From Calditrichota bacterium (GTDB lineage Bacteria > Zhuqueibacterota > Zhuqueibacteria > Zhuqueibacterales > Geothermadaptataceae): a stretch of DNA of 64,000 nucleotides. The position numbers were made by a program, and so were the translations under genes. Where the stretch lies: contig QQUE01000007.1 in assembly GCA_008501765.1 (NCBI GenBank), forward strand, positions 496,001 through 560,000, read 5' to 3'. The notes beneath the pieces are model-generated. The model saw only the letters and a list, made by a program, of their open reading frames with translations, was not told where the DNA came from and did not search any database. This document shows positions 53,726 through 62,470 of this stretch, one piece after another (positions within the stretch are counted from its first letter, which is position 1; each line of letters opens with the position of its first letter).

Positions 53726-55255
53726 GTGAAAAGATATTCTTGTTTTATCGTTAGTCTGTTTTTTTTTGTCATAATAATCGCATGTAAAAAGGATCCGGCA
53801 AGTCCGAAAGATAAACCACCTCACGTATCGCTTTCTCTGGCGAATGAGCAGCCTTCTGTGTTGCTGCCGGAAAATCAAATTTCCATTTTAGTAGAAATAA
53901 CCGACGAAGATGAACTGGATTCTATCGAGGTAAAGTGGTCAGCCAGTGCCGGAACATTTGTCTCCTCATCAAAAACCGGCGCTATTTGGCAAGCCTCAAA
54001 AACTCCCGGCATTTATGCAATCCGAGTCGAAGGGATCGATTTAAAAAGGCAGTCAGGCGAGGATTCCTTGCTCGTCTCCGTTGGAAATCGTGCCCCGAAT
54101 ATATTAACATTGACACCTGAAAACTCAGCCGTTGTTCTTGGGAATCTGGCCTCATTCGCAACCACAGCATCCGATTCCGATGCCCATGTTTTGGATTATT
54201 CCTGGAAGGCGAGCGCTGGTGAAATTCAACAGGAAAATGAAAATTCGATCGTTTGGCTTGCGCCGCAGGAGCCGGCATATTGCCAAATCTATCTCGAAGT
54301 CGCCGATGCTTTCGGAGGGATCGCCCACGATACTGCCCATGTGGTGGTGTATCGCGAGGCAGGTTCGGCGTGGGTAGCCGATACCGGTAACAATCGTGTT
54401 TTGAAATTATCGGCCGATGGAGATGTCCTTATCACAAAAACTGGTTTTATCTCACCAAATAAAATTAAAATTGATGCCATACGGCGCTCAACATGGATCC
54501 TTGATTTTGCTTTGAGAAACCTCACACTGTTAAATCTTGAAGGTGAAAACAAAGCCGTGTTTGAAGATCTCGGCGGCCCCGCCGACCTCAGTGTAATGCA
54601 GGTGAATGGCAATATTTGGGTCGTGGAAACAGATTCAAATCGTGTTGTGGAAATCTCAAATGACGGCAAAAATCTGGTGCGGCAATTCCTGGGATTTAAT
54701 CACCCATCAGCTATCGGACTGGACCAGCGGTCCGGGGGAATTTATATCGCCAACACGGGAAATCACGAAATAGTGATGCTGCAAACAAACACGCCAAATA
54801 AATATGATATAAAAACGACAGATACTTTTCATACAACTTTTCGTGAATTTGATACACCTGTTGCTTTAGATGTCGATTTGCACACCCAGGAAGTCTGGAT
54901 TGTCGACAACTTTCTCGAATCTGTGATGACAATTAAGGAAGACCAGCTTTTTAATATCGGCGTATCCGGGTTGCGTCTGCCAAAATCGGTTGCCATCGAT
55001 AATACAACGCGAACTGCGTGGATCGCAGACACGGGCAATGGTCGAATAGTCAAAATAAACAAAAATGGGATCATCTCCGAAGTTACCGGCTTTTTGTTGC
55101 CACACGCTATTGCTGTTGATCCGAACGATGGCAATCTGTGGGTCGCAGATACAGAAAATGATCGCATTGTGAAATGTGCCCCCAACGGAGAAAAATTATT
55201 TACAGTTTATGGATTCAGTTCGCCTCAGGGAATAACAATAAATCCGGGACAATAA
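53726..55255 (+). CDS. NHL-repeat beta-propeller lipoprotein
   Basis: A 509-residue protein starting at GTG 53726, with a lipobox IIIAC (Cys20). Residues about 30-215 form two immunoglobulin-like segments (PPHVSLSLANEQPSVLL, RAPNILTLTPENSAVVLG). Residues about 215-505 contain six NHL-type blades: AWVADTGNNRVLKL, NIWVVETDSNRVVEI, GIYIANTGNHEIVML, VWIVDNFLESVMTI, AWIADTGNGRIVKI and LWVADTENDRIVKC. Such propellers usually bind proteins or ligands; no catalytic residues are apparent. It is expected in the outer or inner membrane facing the periplasm. The PEGA protein gene follows after 2 nt, so the two form an operon. Confidence 0.85.
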   Translation: MKRYSCFIVSLFFFVIIIACKKDPASPKDKPPHVSLSLANEQPSVLLPENQISILVEITDEDELDSIEVKWSASAGTFVSSSKTGAIWQASKTPGIYAIRVEGIDLKRQSGEDSLLVSVGNRAPNILTLTPENSAVVLGNLASFATTASDSDAHVLDYSWKASAGEIQQENENSIVWLAPQEPAYCQIYLEVADAFGGIAHDTAHVVVYREAGSAWVADTGNNRVLKLSADGDVLITKTGFISPNKIKIDAIRRSTWILDFALRNLTLLNLEGENKAVFEDLGGPADLSVMQVNGNIWVVETDSNRVVEISNDGKNLVRQFLGFNHPSAIGLDQRSGGIYIANTGNHEIVMLQTNTPNKYDIKTTDTFHTTFREFDTPVALDVDLHTQEVWIVDNFLESVMTIKEDQLFNIGVSGLRLPKSVAIDNTTRTAWIADTGNGRIVKINKNGIISEVTGFLLPHAIAVDPNDGNLWVADTENDRIVKCAPNGEKLFTVYGFSSPQGITINPGQ

Positions 55256-55257
55256 CC

Positions 55258-56301
55258 ATGAAAACGATTTGTAAAATCTATTTTTATATCCTTTTGATTT
55301 CAATTCCACCATCGACACTTGCCCAAATGCAAATGCCGAAAATTGCCATTTTGGATTTTGCCACCAGAGGTGAAATCAGCATAGATCAGGCCACTAGTTT
55401 CATCGCTTTATTGCGGCAGGAAGTGGCAAAAATTGCAGGCTGGCACGTGCTCTCGGATTTGGAAATGCGGGAATCATTTGGTGGGCCCGACCTGGATATT
55501 TTGCGAGCTGACAATCTCGAGCAAGCCAAAATAAAAGCGCGCACATTGCATGCAGAAATCGTCCTTTTTGGAATGGTGGCGCGACAGGATTCATTGTATG
55601 CCATCCGAATTTTAAATTATGATTTGAAAAGAGAAAAATACAGAGCAGAATTGACGAAAAGTTTTGTATTTCAGGAAAAAAAATTGGTTGCTACCATTGA
55701 TGAAATTACACGAAATCTGGATATCGGACCAAATGCCAATGTTGAACCCAATGACACAACCGGCGTATTATCTTTAACTACTGAGCCGGATTCCTGCGTT
55801 GTTTATTTGAATGATAAAATGGCTGGACGTACTCCTCTCCGTCTTGGTTTTCTGCCATCCGGAAAATATAACTTGGTTATGGAAAAATCATCCTTTAAAT
55901 CAACACGCGGATTTGTCGAAATTCAGGCTGGGAAAGTGAGCGAATATCACACGAAATTGCGTAAAGATGTCCGGTTAATCGTACAATCCGAGCCGCCTGG
56001 AGCCATGATTTATGTAAATGATGCCCCTGTGGGAACGACACCGCAGTCCATTTTAATGACCTCCGGGACGACTTATGATTTCCGCTTTTCTTTGGGAGAT
56101 TTCAAAGATGTACACAAAAAACTGACCTTGTCGGAAAACAAAACTCTTTCAGTAAATTTTAATCAAACGCAGAAAAAATGGTACTATTTGGGCAGTGGCG
56201 GAGCTGCGACACTTGGATTTATTTACTATTTGGCAAAGAGAGACAAAACTTCAAAGGATAAATTAGGAGGAGGCCTCCCCGCACCACCAGGGAGGCCATA
56301 G
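55258..56301 (+). CDS. PEGA-domain protein with CsgG/LpoB-like N-terminal region
   Basis: The start is the ATG at 55258 (347 residues), 2 nt after the NHL gene; earlier in-frame codons overlap that gene. A signal peptide ends PPSTLAQ. Residues about 25-150 (PKIAILDFATRGEIS, AGWHVLSDLEMRESFG, AEIVLFGMVARQDS) look like the CsgG/LpoB-type fold. Two PEGA domains follow at about 165-232 (LSLTTEPDSCVVYLNDKMAG) and 233-300 (LIVQSEPPGAMIYVNDAPVG). A short membrane-like segment (WYYLGSGGAATLGFIYYLA) lies near the end. PEGA domains are common in surface proteins; here a periplasmic or envelope-associated role with the NHL lipoprotein is likely. An inverted repeat GGCCTCCC/GGGAGGCC lies at its 3' end. 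Confidence 0.82.
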   Translation: MKTICKIYFYILLISIPPSTLAQMQMPKIAILDFATRGEISIDQATSFIALLRQEVAKIAGWHVLSDLEMRESFGGPDLDILRADNLEQAKIKARTLHAEIVLFGMVARQDSLYAIRILNYDLKREKYRAELTKSFVFQEKKLVATIDEITRNLDIGPNANVEPNDTTGVLSLTTEPDSCVVYLNDKMAGRTPLRLGFLPSGKYNLVMEKSSFKSTRGFVEIQAGKVSEYHTKLRKDVRLIVQSEPPGAMIYVNDAPVGTTPQSILMTSGTTYDFRFSLGDFKDVHKKLTLSENKTLSVNFNQTQKKWYYLGSGGAATLGFIYYLAKRDKTSKDKLGGGLPAPPGRP

Positions 56302-56312
56302 AGAAGAAGAGA

Positions 56313-57704
56313 TTATTTCAGCAGAGTCAGAATTTGTGATTGTTTGAAATCGTCAGCCTGGAAAATTGCCATATATTTTCCGGAGGAAAACTTGCTCGCA
56401 TCCCACCTGACGACATGCTCCCCCGCCGGCAATGATTCCTGCAGCAATTTTTCCACGAGTTGGCCACGGATATTGTAAATTGCCAGGGTAACAAATCGTA
56501 TTTTTTCCAGATGAAATTTAAAATTCGTCTCGGGATTAAAGGGATTTGGATAGTTGGCAAATATAGCAACCTGCACAGGGCTAACTTCGTCATTTATTGC
56601 GGTCACCGAGGCTGTTTTGAATTGCTTTAAATCAGACCATTCGCTTTTTCCGCTATCATTGCCTGCACGGATACGCCAAAAATAGGTGGCTTCAGGTTGC
56701 AACCCGGTTATTTGGAAAAATGTATCTGCGACAACGGTTACATCTATAATTAGCTGAGAAAAGGAGCCGGCAAAATAGACTTGGAGATCATACTGTGTAG
56801 CTTGTTCCTGATTTTGCCAGCGGGCCAACGGCGTGACCGGAACATTTACAGCATCCGCTGCGGGAAAAAGACGAAATGGAATTTCCGGTGGGCCAACTTC
56901 GGCTTTCCCTGTGCTAAAATGTCCTTCAGCCCAGGGACCGACGACGGTCAAATTCTGCGCCTGAATCTGCCACTGATATTCAGTTTCTGGCTCAAGTTGC
57001 GGCAATACAAGCGATGTATCAATTATTCCTCGGCGCGAGAAAACCAGTTCATTACTGTCCTTCATGGCAAAACATTGCACATTATACATTTGTGCGAAAT
57101 CCACTTTACCCCAGACGAGCGTTGGTTCGTGCTGCACACCGGTGGCGTTTTCGAGTGGAGAAATGAGATCAGGTTGCGACGGAACAGCCAAAAATCCCGG
57201 ATAATTTATCGTCAGTTTTAATTTGTCGATTATTGCCGGATCTGCGATAACAAATTCGCCTTCCCCGCGCATTTCTTTTTTTATAGTCAACCCACCAAAA
57301 AAATCTTCCAAAAGGCCGGTCATACTGTCTGGCAACACCCAGGCGATAATTATTGAATCCCCGGACGCAGCCTGATAGCGTAATTCATGCTCAACAGTAC
57401 CTTGAAAGGACATATTTCCCTGACGGAAATCGCAATAACTTCCCTGCCCAAGCTCAATTCCTGCCAGTTCAGAACCAATAAACCGGGCGTCAAAAATACC
57501 GGCTGGCGGGTACGGTGGCAATTCAGCTTCACCGAGATGAGCATCGAGGTTTGAAGTAGCTTCCGGTTTAAGCCCAAAAACAAGCTCCTGGCTACCACCC
57601 TGGCTGTCTTTGACGGTTAATGTCATTTCAATGGGTGGAGTCTGTGCATTTAAGGCCATTGCCAACACAAAAATCAAAAGCTGTCCCCGACAAATAATTC
57701 TCAT
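56313..57704 (-). CDS. Type IX-secreted protein with fibronectin-III domains
   Basis: The start is the ATG at 57704 (463 residues), with GAGG 6 nt upstream; the TTG at 57740 lies in the terminator hairpin. The signal peptide ends LALNAQ-like. Residues about 20-175 carry a module with ELPPYPPAGIFDARF, also found twice in the neighbouring M6 protease. Two fibronectin-III-like domains follow (PDLISPLENATGVQHEPTLVW; PFRLFPAADAVNVPVTPLARW...YFWRIRAGNDSGKSEWS). The last 80 residues are a sorting domain (NYPNPFNPETNFKFHL...SQILTLLK). There is no catalytic motif, so a binding role is likely. It lies 11 nt from the convergent PEGA gene. Confidence 0.83.
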   Translation of the reverse strand: MRIICRGQLLIFVLAMALNAQTPPIEMTLTVKDSQGGSQELVFGLKPEATSNLDAHLGEAELPPYPPAGIFDARFIGSELAGIELGQGSYCDFRQGNMSFQGTVEHELRYQAASGDSIIIAWVLPDSMTGLLEDFFGGLTIKKEMRGEGEFVIADPAIIDKLKLTINYPGFLAVPSQPDLISPLENATGVQHEPTLVWGKVDFAQMYNVQCFAMKDSNELVFSRRGIIDTSLVLPQLEPETEYQWQIQAQNLTVVGPWAEGHFSTGKAEVGPPEIPFRLFPAADAVNVPVTPLARWQNQEQATQYDLQVYFAGSFSQLIIDVTVVADTFFQITGLQPEATYFWRIRAGNDSGKSEWSDLKQFKTASVTAINDEVSPVQVAIFANYPNPFNPETNFKFHLEKIRFVTLAIYNIRGQLVEKLLQESLPAGEHVVRWDASKFSSGKYMAIFQADDFKQSQILTLLK

Positions 57705-57720
57705 TTTTACCTCATTGTCA

Positions 57721-57750
57721 AAAACTCCAGAGGGCTGCAAGCAGCCCTCT
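57721..57750 (-). terminator. Hairpin terminator after the M6 protease gene
   Basis: AGAGGGCTGC and GCAGCCCTCT pair perfectly around an AA/TT loop, followed on the minus strand by GGAGTTTTTG. It lies about 45 nt after the protease stop and 25 nt before the next start. Confidence 0.75.
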
Positions 57751-57794
57751 GATTACCGGCGTATCTGAATTGAATTCTTACCGTGGAATCTGGG

Positions 57795-60700
57795 TTACTT
57801 CGAGAGAATCATCTTTTTAATAGCCAGATTCTCCTTTGTTTGCAGGGTATAAAAATATACACCTGAGCTTAAATTTCGTGCATTAAATACGATGGAGTGC
57901 TGACCCGCAGCCAATTCCTGATTTATGAGAACTGCGAGTTGCTGCCCGATCAAATTGTAGATAGTCAATTTTACCTGCATTTTTTGCGGCAGCGAGAATT
58001 CGAACCGGGTTTCCGGATTGAACGGATTTGGATAATTCTGACTGAGAATGAACGCTTCTGGTAATTCACTAGTTTTTGCGCTTGAGAGTACCAAACTTTC
58101 AACAGCTTCATCCAGAATCATCACCGGATTTTTTCCAGAAATTTCTGTATTCATTTCTTCAGAAAAGGGATTATCAACTTTTACGGCCAAGTCATTGGCG
58201 ATCAGTTCAATTTTAACAGGATATGTGAGAGCATGGAGCTTCAATACAGCATTGTCTCCAGTTAATGAGACGACATCTTTATTGTTGGAAAAACGCATAT
58301 CCGCAATTCCCTGCGGTGGCAATGGTGGCAATTCAGAACTAGCAGCAACTTCCGAATTTGAGGCAAAATAAAGTTCGCGAGAATGCCCTGCAGCATCAGA
58401 AACAAGTATGTACGGCCACGAATCTTTTGCACTACTCGTAGTAATCACTCTTGTCTTGCCGGTGGATGAAGAAAAAATCAATAAACCATCCTGTTTTACC
58501 CGAACCCAGTATCCTTTGCCAGATTTGAGAATAGTCGCTGCAAAATAGCCTTTGTCAAATCCGAAAAAATCAGATTCAATATTGTCCAGGGGCGAGCTGG
58601 AAATCGAACTTATTACCACATCACTCGCCAATGGTCCAATGAGGTTCCAGCCAGCTTTTACGGGAATATTCTGAGATTCGAGTTCATAGCCTTGCACGGT
58701 ATAATTCTTACTGGCAGAGCTTTTTAACCAATAACCCTTGCCTGATTCCAGAATATTTTTGCTGACAAATCCATTTTCATAAGAATAAGCCGTGGATGTA
58801 CCGGAATTTGGAAAAAGGGTAGCAACACTCATATCATTTGCAGCCAAAGGAACTGAAATAAGATTCCAGCCAGACAAAATAGTCACACTTTCTGTAATCT
58901 CTGCCGTGAATTTTATAAACAAGGTAGTAACGTTAGTATTTGTAAGAATATAGCTGCTCACCTTTTTCATGTCGGTATTTGTTATCGCGCCGCCATAGCC
59001 ATCAATCAAAGTAAAACTTCCTTCCGGCAAAGCGGCTTTATTCCACGAGAAGGCGATAGAATTTGTATTGATTCCCGGCTGCAAGTGCAACACCCAAACA
59101 GGTTCTTCTTCGCTATCACTGCGAAAATCAGCCAGTGAACCCTGTGTGCCTTCAATCTGAAAACGGGCATCAAAAATTTCTGAGGGCGGAACCGGCGGCA
59201 ATTCGTTTTCACCACATTCATCATCCAGTCCGGAAGTTGTATTTTGGCCTTGCCCGAATTTAAGTGAGGTCGTTGTTGTTCCGGCCTGCATCAGAAGAGT
59301 GGATTCCCATGTCGAAGCGCACGTCCCTTCTGAACCAGCCTGAATAAACGTTACTTTTTGAAATTCCGCAGGATTTTCATCGATACTCACAGTAACGGAG
59401 CCAACTCGAGTCTCTTCATCCCTATTTTCAGAAGCAGTAACTTGCACAGTTCCCATATTTTGACCACCATGGCCCTGGGCAATTTCCAGCCATGAATTGT
59501 CCGCCACTGTGTTCCAATCCATTAAGCCAGTCCCGGCATTCGTAACCTCAAAAGCAGCCATCTCCCCTGTTGGAGAAATCTCGACTGTATCGACGCTGAC
59601 CGTTAAAATATAATCTCCGCTGGCGCCATCGGTGGGCACGGCGGTAATCGTGGCATTTAAAAGTGGCTGGCTGGCATCGTTGGAAGAAAAGCTTAGTGCG
59701 GCAACTTCCTGACGCGAAACCATGCTCCAATCGATTGTAATATCAACTATTTTACTCGAGCCTGGTGGGATGGTAAATGAGCTGGGCGAAGCATTTAACC
59801 AGTTTTTGTCTGCGAGAATATTATTAACTACTAGAGACTCAAAGCCGTCATTATAAACTGTCATTTGTCCATCGGTATCCTGGCCATCGACTCCAATTTT
59901 TAGATCAGCGATAACCATTTCACCAGAAAGAGAAATGTTTGCTATTTCGACGTACGTTGGCGCGTTTGTGTAATCCGTGCTGTTGGGATTTGTCGTGGTT
60001 GTAAACGAGGCATTATTCGCATTGCCCGGAAAAATGTCACCGCCATCACCCCGATTGTAATTGTGGTCCAAATCATTGCTTCCATCTGCTGCCTCCAGGT
60101 CTACACCTTTATGATTTTCATCGCTATTGACTTTATTTGAGCTTGATTTAGCGGAAATTATATTTTTATCAATATGCCAAATTAAAAGGCCGGGATTATA
60201 AATATTGGCATCGAATCCAACTTTTTGCCGGTTTTCGATCAGAAAATATTCGCTGGCTGGATTGCCGTCCTTCCAAATTTTATAAACAGCACCAAAATGC
60301 TCTTCAATGTTGGGGATCTCGACAGCAAACATATCTTCAGTTACAATTGTTGGGGAAATCCAGCCAAGTTCCTCTTTGCACCATGCGCTCATATGCGCCG
60401 GCGTTTGCGGATGACCGCCGTCGCCGCCATAGGAGCCCGAAGCCATCAGACACCAGTTGCCAATGCCTGCGGAAGAGTAGTCGGTATCGTACAAATCAGG
60501 CAATCCCAATGCGTGACCAAACTCGTGGCAGAAAACACCGATATCTATCAATCCGTTATTGTAATGGGATTTCAATTCAGGTTGGATGATATAATCGTTT
60601 ATTTTAATGTACTGTCCGGGGTATCCGGGGCGCGGATCATTTGTTGTGTAAACACCTTGCGGCATAATGGCCGGATAATAGTAACGTGCCGAGGAAAAAT

Positions 60701-61331
60701 TCCATCGGTGCGACCAAATATTGTCGCGAACACTGCTTGGTTGTGTTTCAGCACCCGGCCCGGTGTGCACAATCATTAAAATATCAACATAGCCATCGTT
60801 ATCGCTGTCGAACTGGCTAAAATCAATTGCCGCATCCGAGGCTTTAACCAAATCAAGGGCAAAACGTGCCCCACCGCCGGTTAATCCGGATTGACTGTCC
60901 ACATAAAATGCTTGTGACTGTGGCGCCGAATACCAGCCATAAGTCTGCCCCATCAATTGAAACTGACCGTAAGAAATTTCATCGTAGTAATCGACCATAG
61001 TCCCCGATGGATTATCATCGAAAATCTGGTTCTGAAATTGAACTGCGGAATAAAAATGTGCTGAATTGGAATAAGTCCCAATCAGTAAAGGCACTGCCAT
61101 AGATGATGCACTTTGAACGGAATGTCCTGTGTTCAGTTGACCGGCTTTTAAATCCGATTTTCTTTGCTGGATAATACGCGCAACATTTCCCGCGCTCGAA
61201 GATTGCTCCATCTTCGCGAGCAAATTACGTATATTATCCGGCATTTCAATTCCCGGTAAAGGGACATCTGCCGAAAGTGTCATGGGCAATGCAATAAATA
61301 AAACAGCTATCAAAAGGTATTTAATTTTCAC
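57795..61331 (-). CDS. M6-family (immune inhibitor A-like) metalloprotease with type IX sorting domain
   Basis: A 1178-residue protein starting at GTG, GGGAG upstream, with a signal peptide ending TLSADVP. The zinc site is CHEFGHALGLPDLYD (His269, Glu270, His273, with Asp279), and the fold segments MVDYYDEISYGQF and GNWCLMASGS are typical of M6 peptidases. Two BACON-like domains (about 480-660) follow (LNASPSSFTIPPGSSKIVDITI; WNTVADNSWLEIAQG). Next are an ELPPVPPSEIFDARF module, two GWNLI-type repeats (ESGKGYWLK; KSGKGYWVR), a second ELPPLPPQGIADMRF module and the sorting domain (SQNYPNPFNPETRFEF...AIKKMILSK). It degrades proteins at the cell surface or outside. A prodomain precedes residue 80. 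Confidence 0.9.
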   Translation of the reverse strand: MKIKYLLIAVLFIALPMTLSADVPLPGIEMPDNIRNLLAKMEQSSSAGNVARIIQQRKSDLKAGQLNTGHSVQSASSMAVPLLIGTYSNSAHFYSAVQFQNQIFDDNPSGTMVDYYDEISYGQFQLMGQTYGWYSAPQSQAFYVDSQSGLTGGGARFALDLVKASDAAIDFSQFDSDNDGYVDILMIVHTGPGAETQPSSVRDNIWSHRWNFSSARYYYPAIMPQGVYTTNDPRPGYPGQYIKINDYIIQPELKSHYNNGLIDIGVFCHEFGHALGLPDLYDTDYSSAGIGNWCLMASGSYGGDGGHPQTPAHMSAWCKEELGWISPTIVTEDMFAVEIPNIEEHFGAVYKIWKDGNPASEYFLIENRQKVGFDANIYNPGLLIWHIDKNIISAKSSSNKVNSDENHKGVDLEAADGSNDLDHNYNRGDGGDIFPGNANNASFTTTTNPNSTDYTNAPTYVEIANISLSGEMVIADLKIGVDGQDTDGQMTVYNDGFESLVVNNILADKNWLNASPSSFTIPPGSSKIVDITIDWSMVSRQEVAALSFSSNDASQPLLNATITAVPTDGASGDYILTVSVDTVEISPTGEMAAFEVTNAGTGLMDWNTVADNSWLEIAQGHGGQNMGTVQVTASENRDEETRVGSVTVSIDENPAEFQKVTFIQAGSEGTCASTWESTLLMQAGTTTTSLKFGQGQNTTSGLDDECGENELPPVPPSEIFDARFQIEGTQGSLADFRSDSEEEPVWVLHLQPGINTNSIAFSWNKAALPEGSFTLIDGYGGAITNTDMKKVSSYILTNTNVTTLFIKFTAEITESVTILSGWNLISVPLAANDMSVATLFPNSGTSTAYSYENGFVSKNILESGKGYWLKSSASKNYTVQGYELESQNIPVKAGWNLIGPLASDVVISSISSSPLDNIESDFFGFDKGYFAATILKSGKGYWVRVKQDGLLIFSSSTGKTRVITTSSAKDSWPYILVSDAAGHSRELYFASNSEVAASSELPPLPPQGIADMRFSNNKDVVSLTGDNAVLKLHALTYPVKIELIANDLAVKVDNPFSEEMNTEISGKNPVMILDEAVESLVLSSAKTSELPEAFILSQNYPNPFNPETRFEFSLPQKMQVKLTIYNLIGQQLAVLINQELAAGQHSIVFNARNLSSGVYFYTLQTKENLAIKKMILSK

Positions 61332-61358
61332 TGGCAGATTACTCCCATTTTATTCTTT

Positions 61359-61928
61359 TTAATTCTGCTGGTTGATAATGAGATTGGCAGGTTTGAGTCT
61401 AATTTTTACGCCAGAAGTATTTTTGTTTTCAGATTTGGCCAAAGAAAATTCAGGTCGGTCTTCACTTAAAGTATATCCGACAAAAGCGGATAGCGATTCT
61501 CCCTCAGGGAATGTGAAACTGGCCTGAATTTTCTTTTTAAGCCCGATTCGAAGACTGTGTATCGGAATTATTGAGGCTATTTTATCCTCGGAATTAATGA
61601 TCTGATCATCAGAAATCCGCAGGACGAAATATAATTTTTGATAAGACCTAATCGAATTATTCGTTACTTCAAAATTTACACGAATACGGTTATTTTTAAC
61701 AAACCGGCGCATTTCTTTTACTAAAATTGGATCAGATTCCTTTGTGTTATGATAATTTTGTGATTTCGGACTTTCGCTGATGCGTTGGTTTGTTTTGGGG
61801 ATTTTGTTCTTCGATAAGACTCCTTTCGTTAAAACTGAATTTTGAGAATAAACCTGTTGGGCACTTATAAGGAAAAAAAGGACGAGCCATATTGTATTTT
61901 TAATCTGGTTACCAATCATTTTTCCCAT
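61359..61928 (-). CDS. Small secreted protein of unknown function
   Basis: A 189-residue protein with a signal peptide (NTIWLVLFFLISAQQVYSQ). The next 60 residues are polar and probably disordered. Residues about 90-160 form alternating strands (IRVNFEVTNNSIRSYQKLYFVLRISDDQII, IQASFTFPEGESLSAFVGYTL) that could be a small beta-sandwich. No family is recognised. The ATG at 61919, three codons in, is an alternative start with GGGAAAA before it. It lies 27 nt upstream of the M6 protease gene and may be its partner or inhibitor; that is a guess from position. Confidence 0.65.
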   Translation of the reverse strand: MGKMIGNQIKNTIWLVLFFLISAQQVYSQNSVLTKGVLSKNKIPKTNQRISESPKSQNYHNTKESDPILVKEMRRFVKNNRIRVNFEVTNNSIRSYQKLYFVLRISDDQIINSEDKIASIIPIHSLRIGLKKKIQASFTFPEGESLSAFVGYTLSEDRPEFSLAKSENKNTSGVKIRLKPANLIINQQN

Positions 61929-62469
61929 GCACTTTTCTCAACAAAAATTTACCAATTTCATGAGTTGCAAACTTTGACTCATCCTAATTTTCACTTCAAA
62001 TAATCGCTCAAGATTTGGCAAAGCCAGTGCCAGAAATTTGTGCAGCAAAATTTCTTTGTGGGACAAACAATTGCAAATCAATAATTTAGCACATTACAAT
62101 AGCATCGCATATTGATAAAAACCACCAATTTTTAATGTGAGAAAATAATTTGGTTACTGTTTCAAATCGGGATAAAAAGACGGTTTGAGAAATTCCAGGC
62201 GGGGATAAATATCAATAAATATTAGAGGACCTGATCGTTATTGTTCCGAATTTGCAGAATGTTCCAAAATGGGATTGAATCGGAAGTATCCCTGACAGAA
62301 ACTTGAACCCGTCAGGGGATTACCATGTTTTGAGTATATTAATACTACTTTGGCAAATTCGATTTTTCCAAAAAAGACCAGTATGTTCAAAAAACAACCC
62401 TGACAGGGCTTGGAGCCCTGTCAGGGTTAAGCTCGCTCCAGTCCATTTAATCTGCCAAAGTAGTATTAA
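61929..62469. other. Intergenic region with two palindromic units
   Basis: No gene is visible in 541 bases. It includes an imperfect CCCTGACAGAAACTTGAACC / CCCGTCAGGGG-type palindrome at about 62290-62318 and the MITE-like unit at 62338-62470. The part near 61929-62100 is plain AT-rich sequence, where the promoter of the 189-residue protein gene is expected. Confidence 0.55.
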
Positions 62470-62470
62470 T
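62338..62470. mobile_element. MITE-like unit with 20-bp terminal inverted repeats
   Basis: ATTAATACTACTTTGGCAAA (62338-62357) and the inverse of ATTAATACTACTTTGGCAGA (62451-62470) match at 19 of 20 positions. The 133-bp unit has no gene. It contains a perfect 13-bp-stem hairpin (62398-62426, CCCTGACAGGGCT/AGCCCTGTCAGGG). Its right end touches the stop codon of the trypsin-like gene, where the hairpin may also act in 3'-end formation. Confidence 0.7.

Noticed and set aside
53624-53878. 84-codon minus-strand frame across the start of the NHL lipoprotein gene
   Set aside because: It is antisense to the lipoprotein signal region and has no ribosome-binding site or recognisable family.
56272-56297. 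GGCCTCCC/GGGAGGCC hairpin as a terminator of the PEGA gene
   Set aside because: It lies within the coding sequence and has no T-run after it; kept only as a remark.
60225-60779. 184-codon plus-strand frame
   Set aside because: It is antisense to the catalytic domain of the M6 protease.
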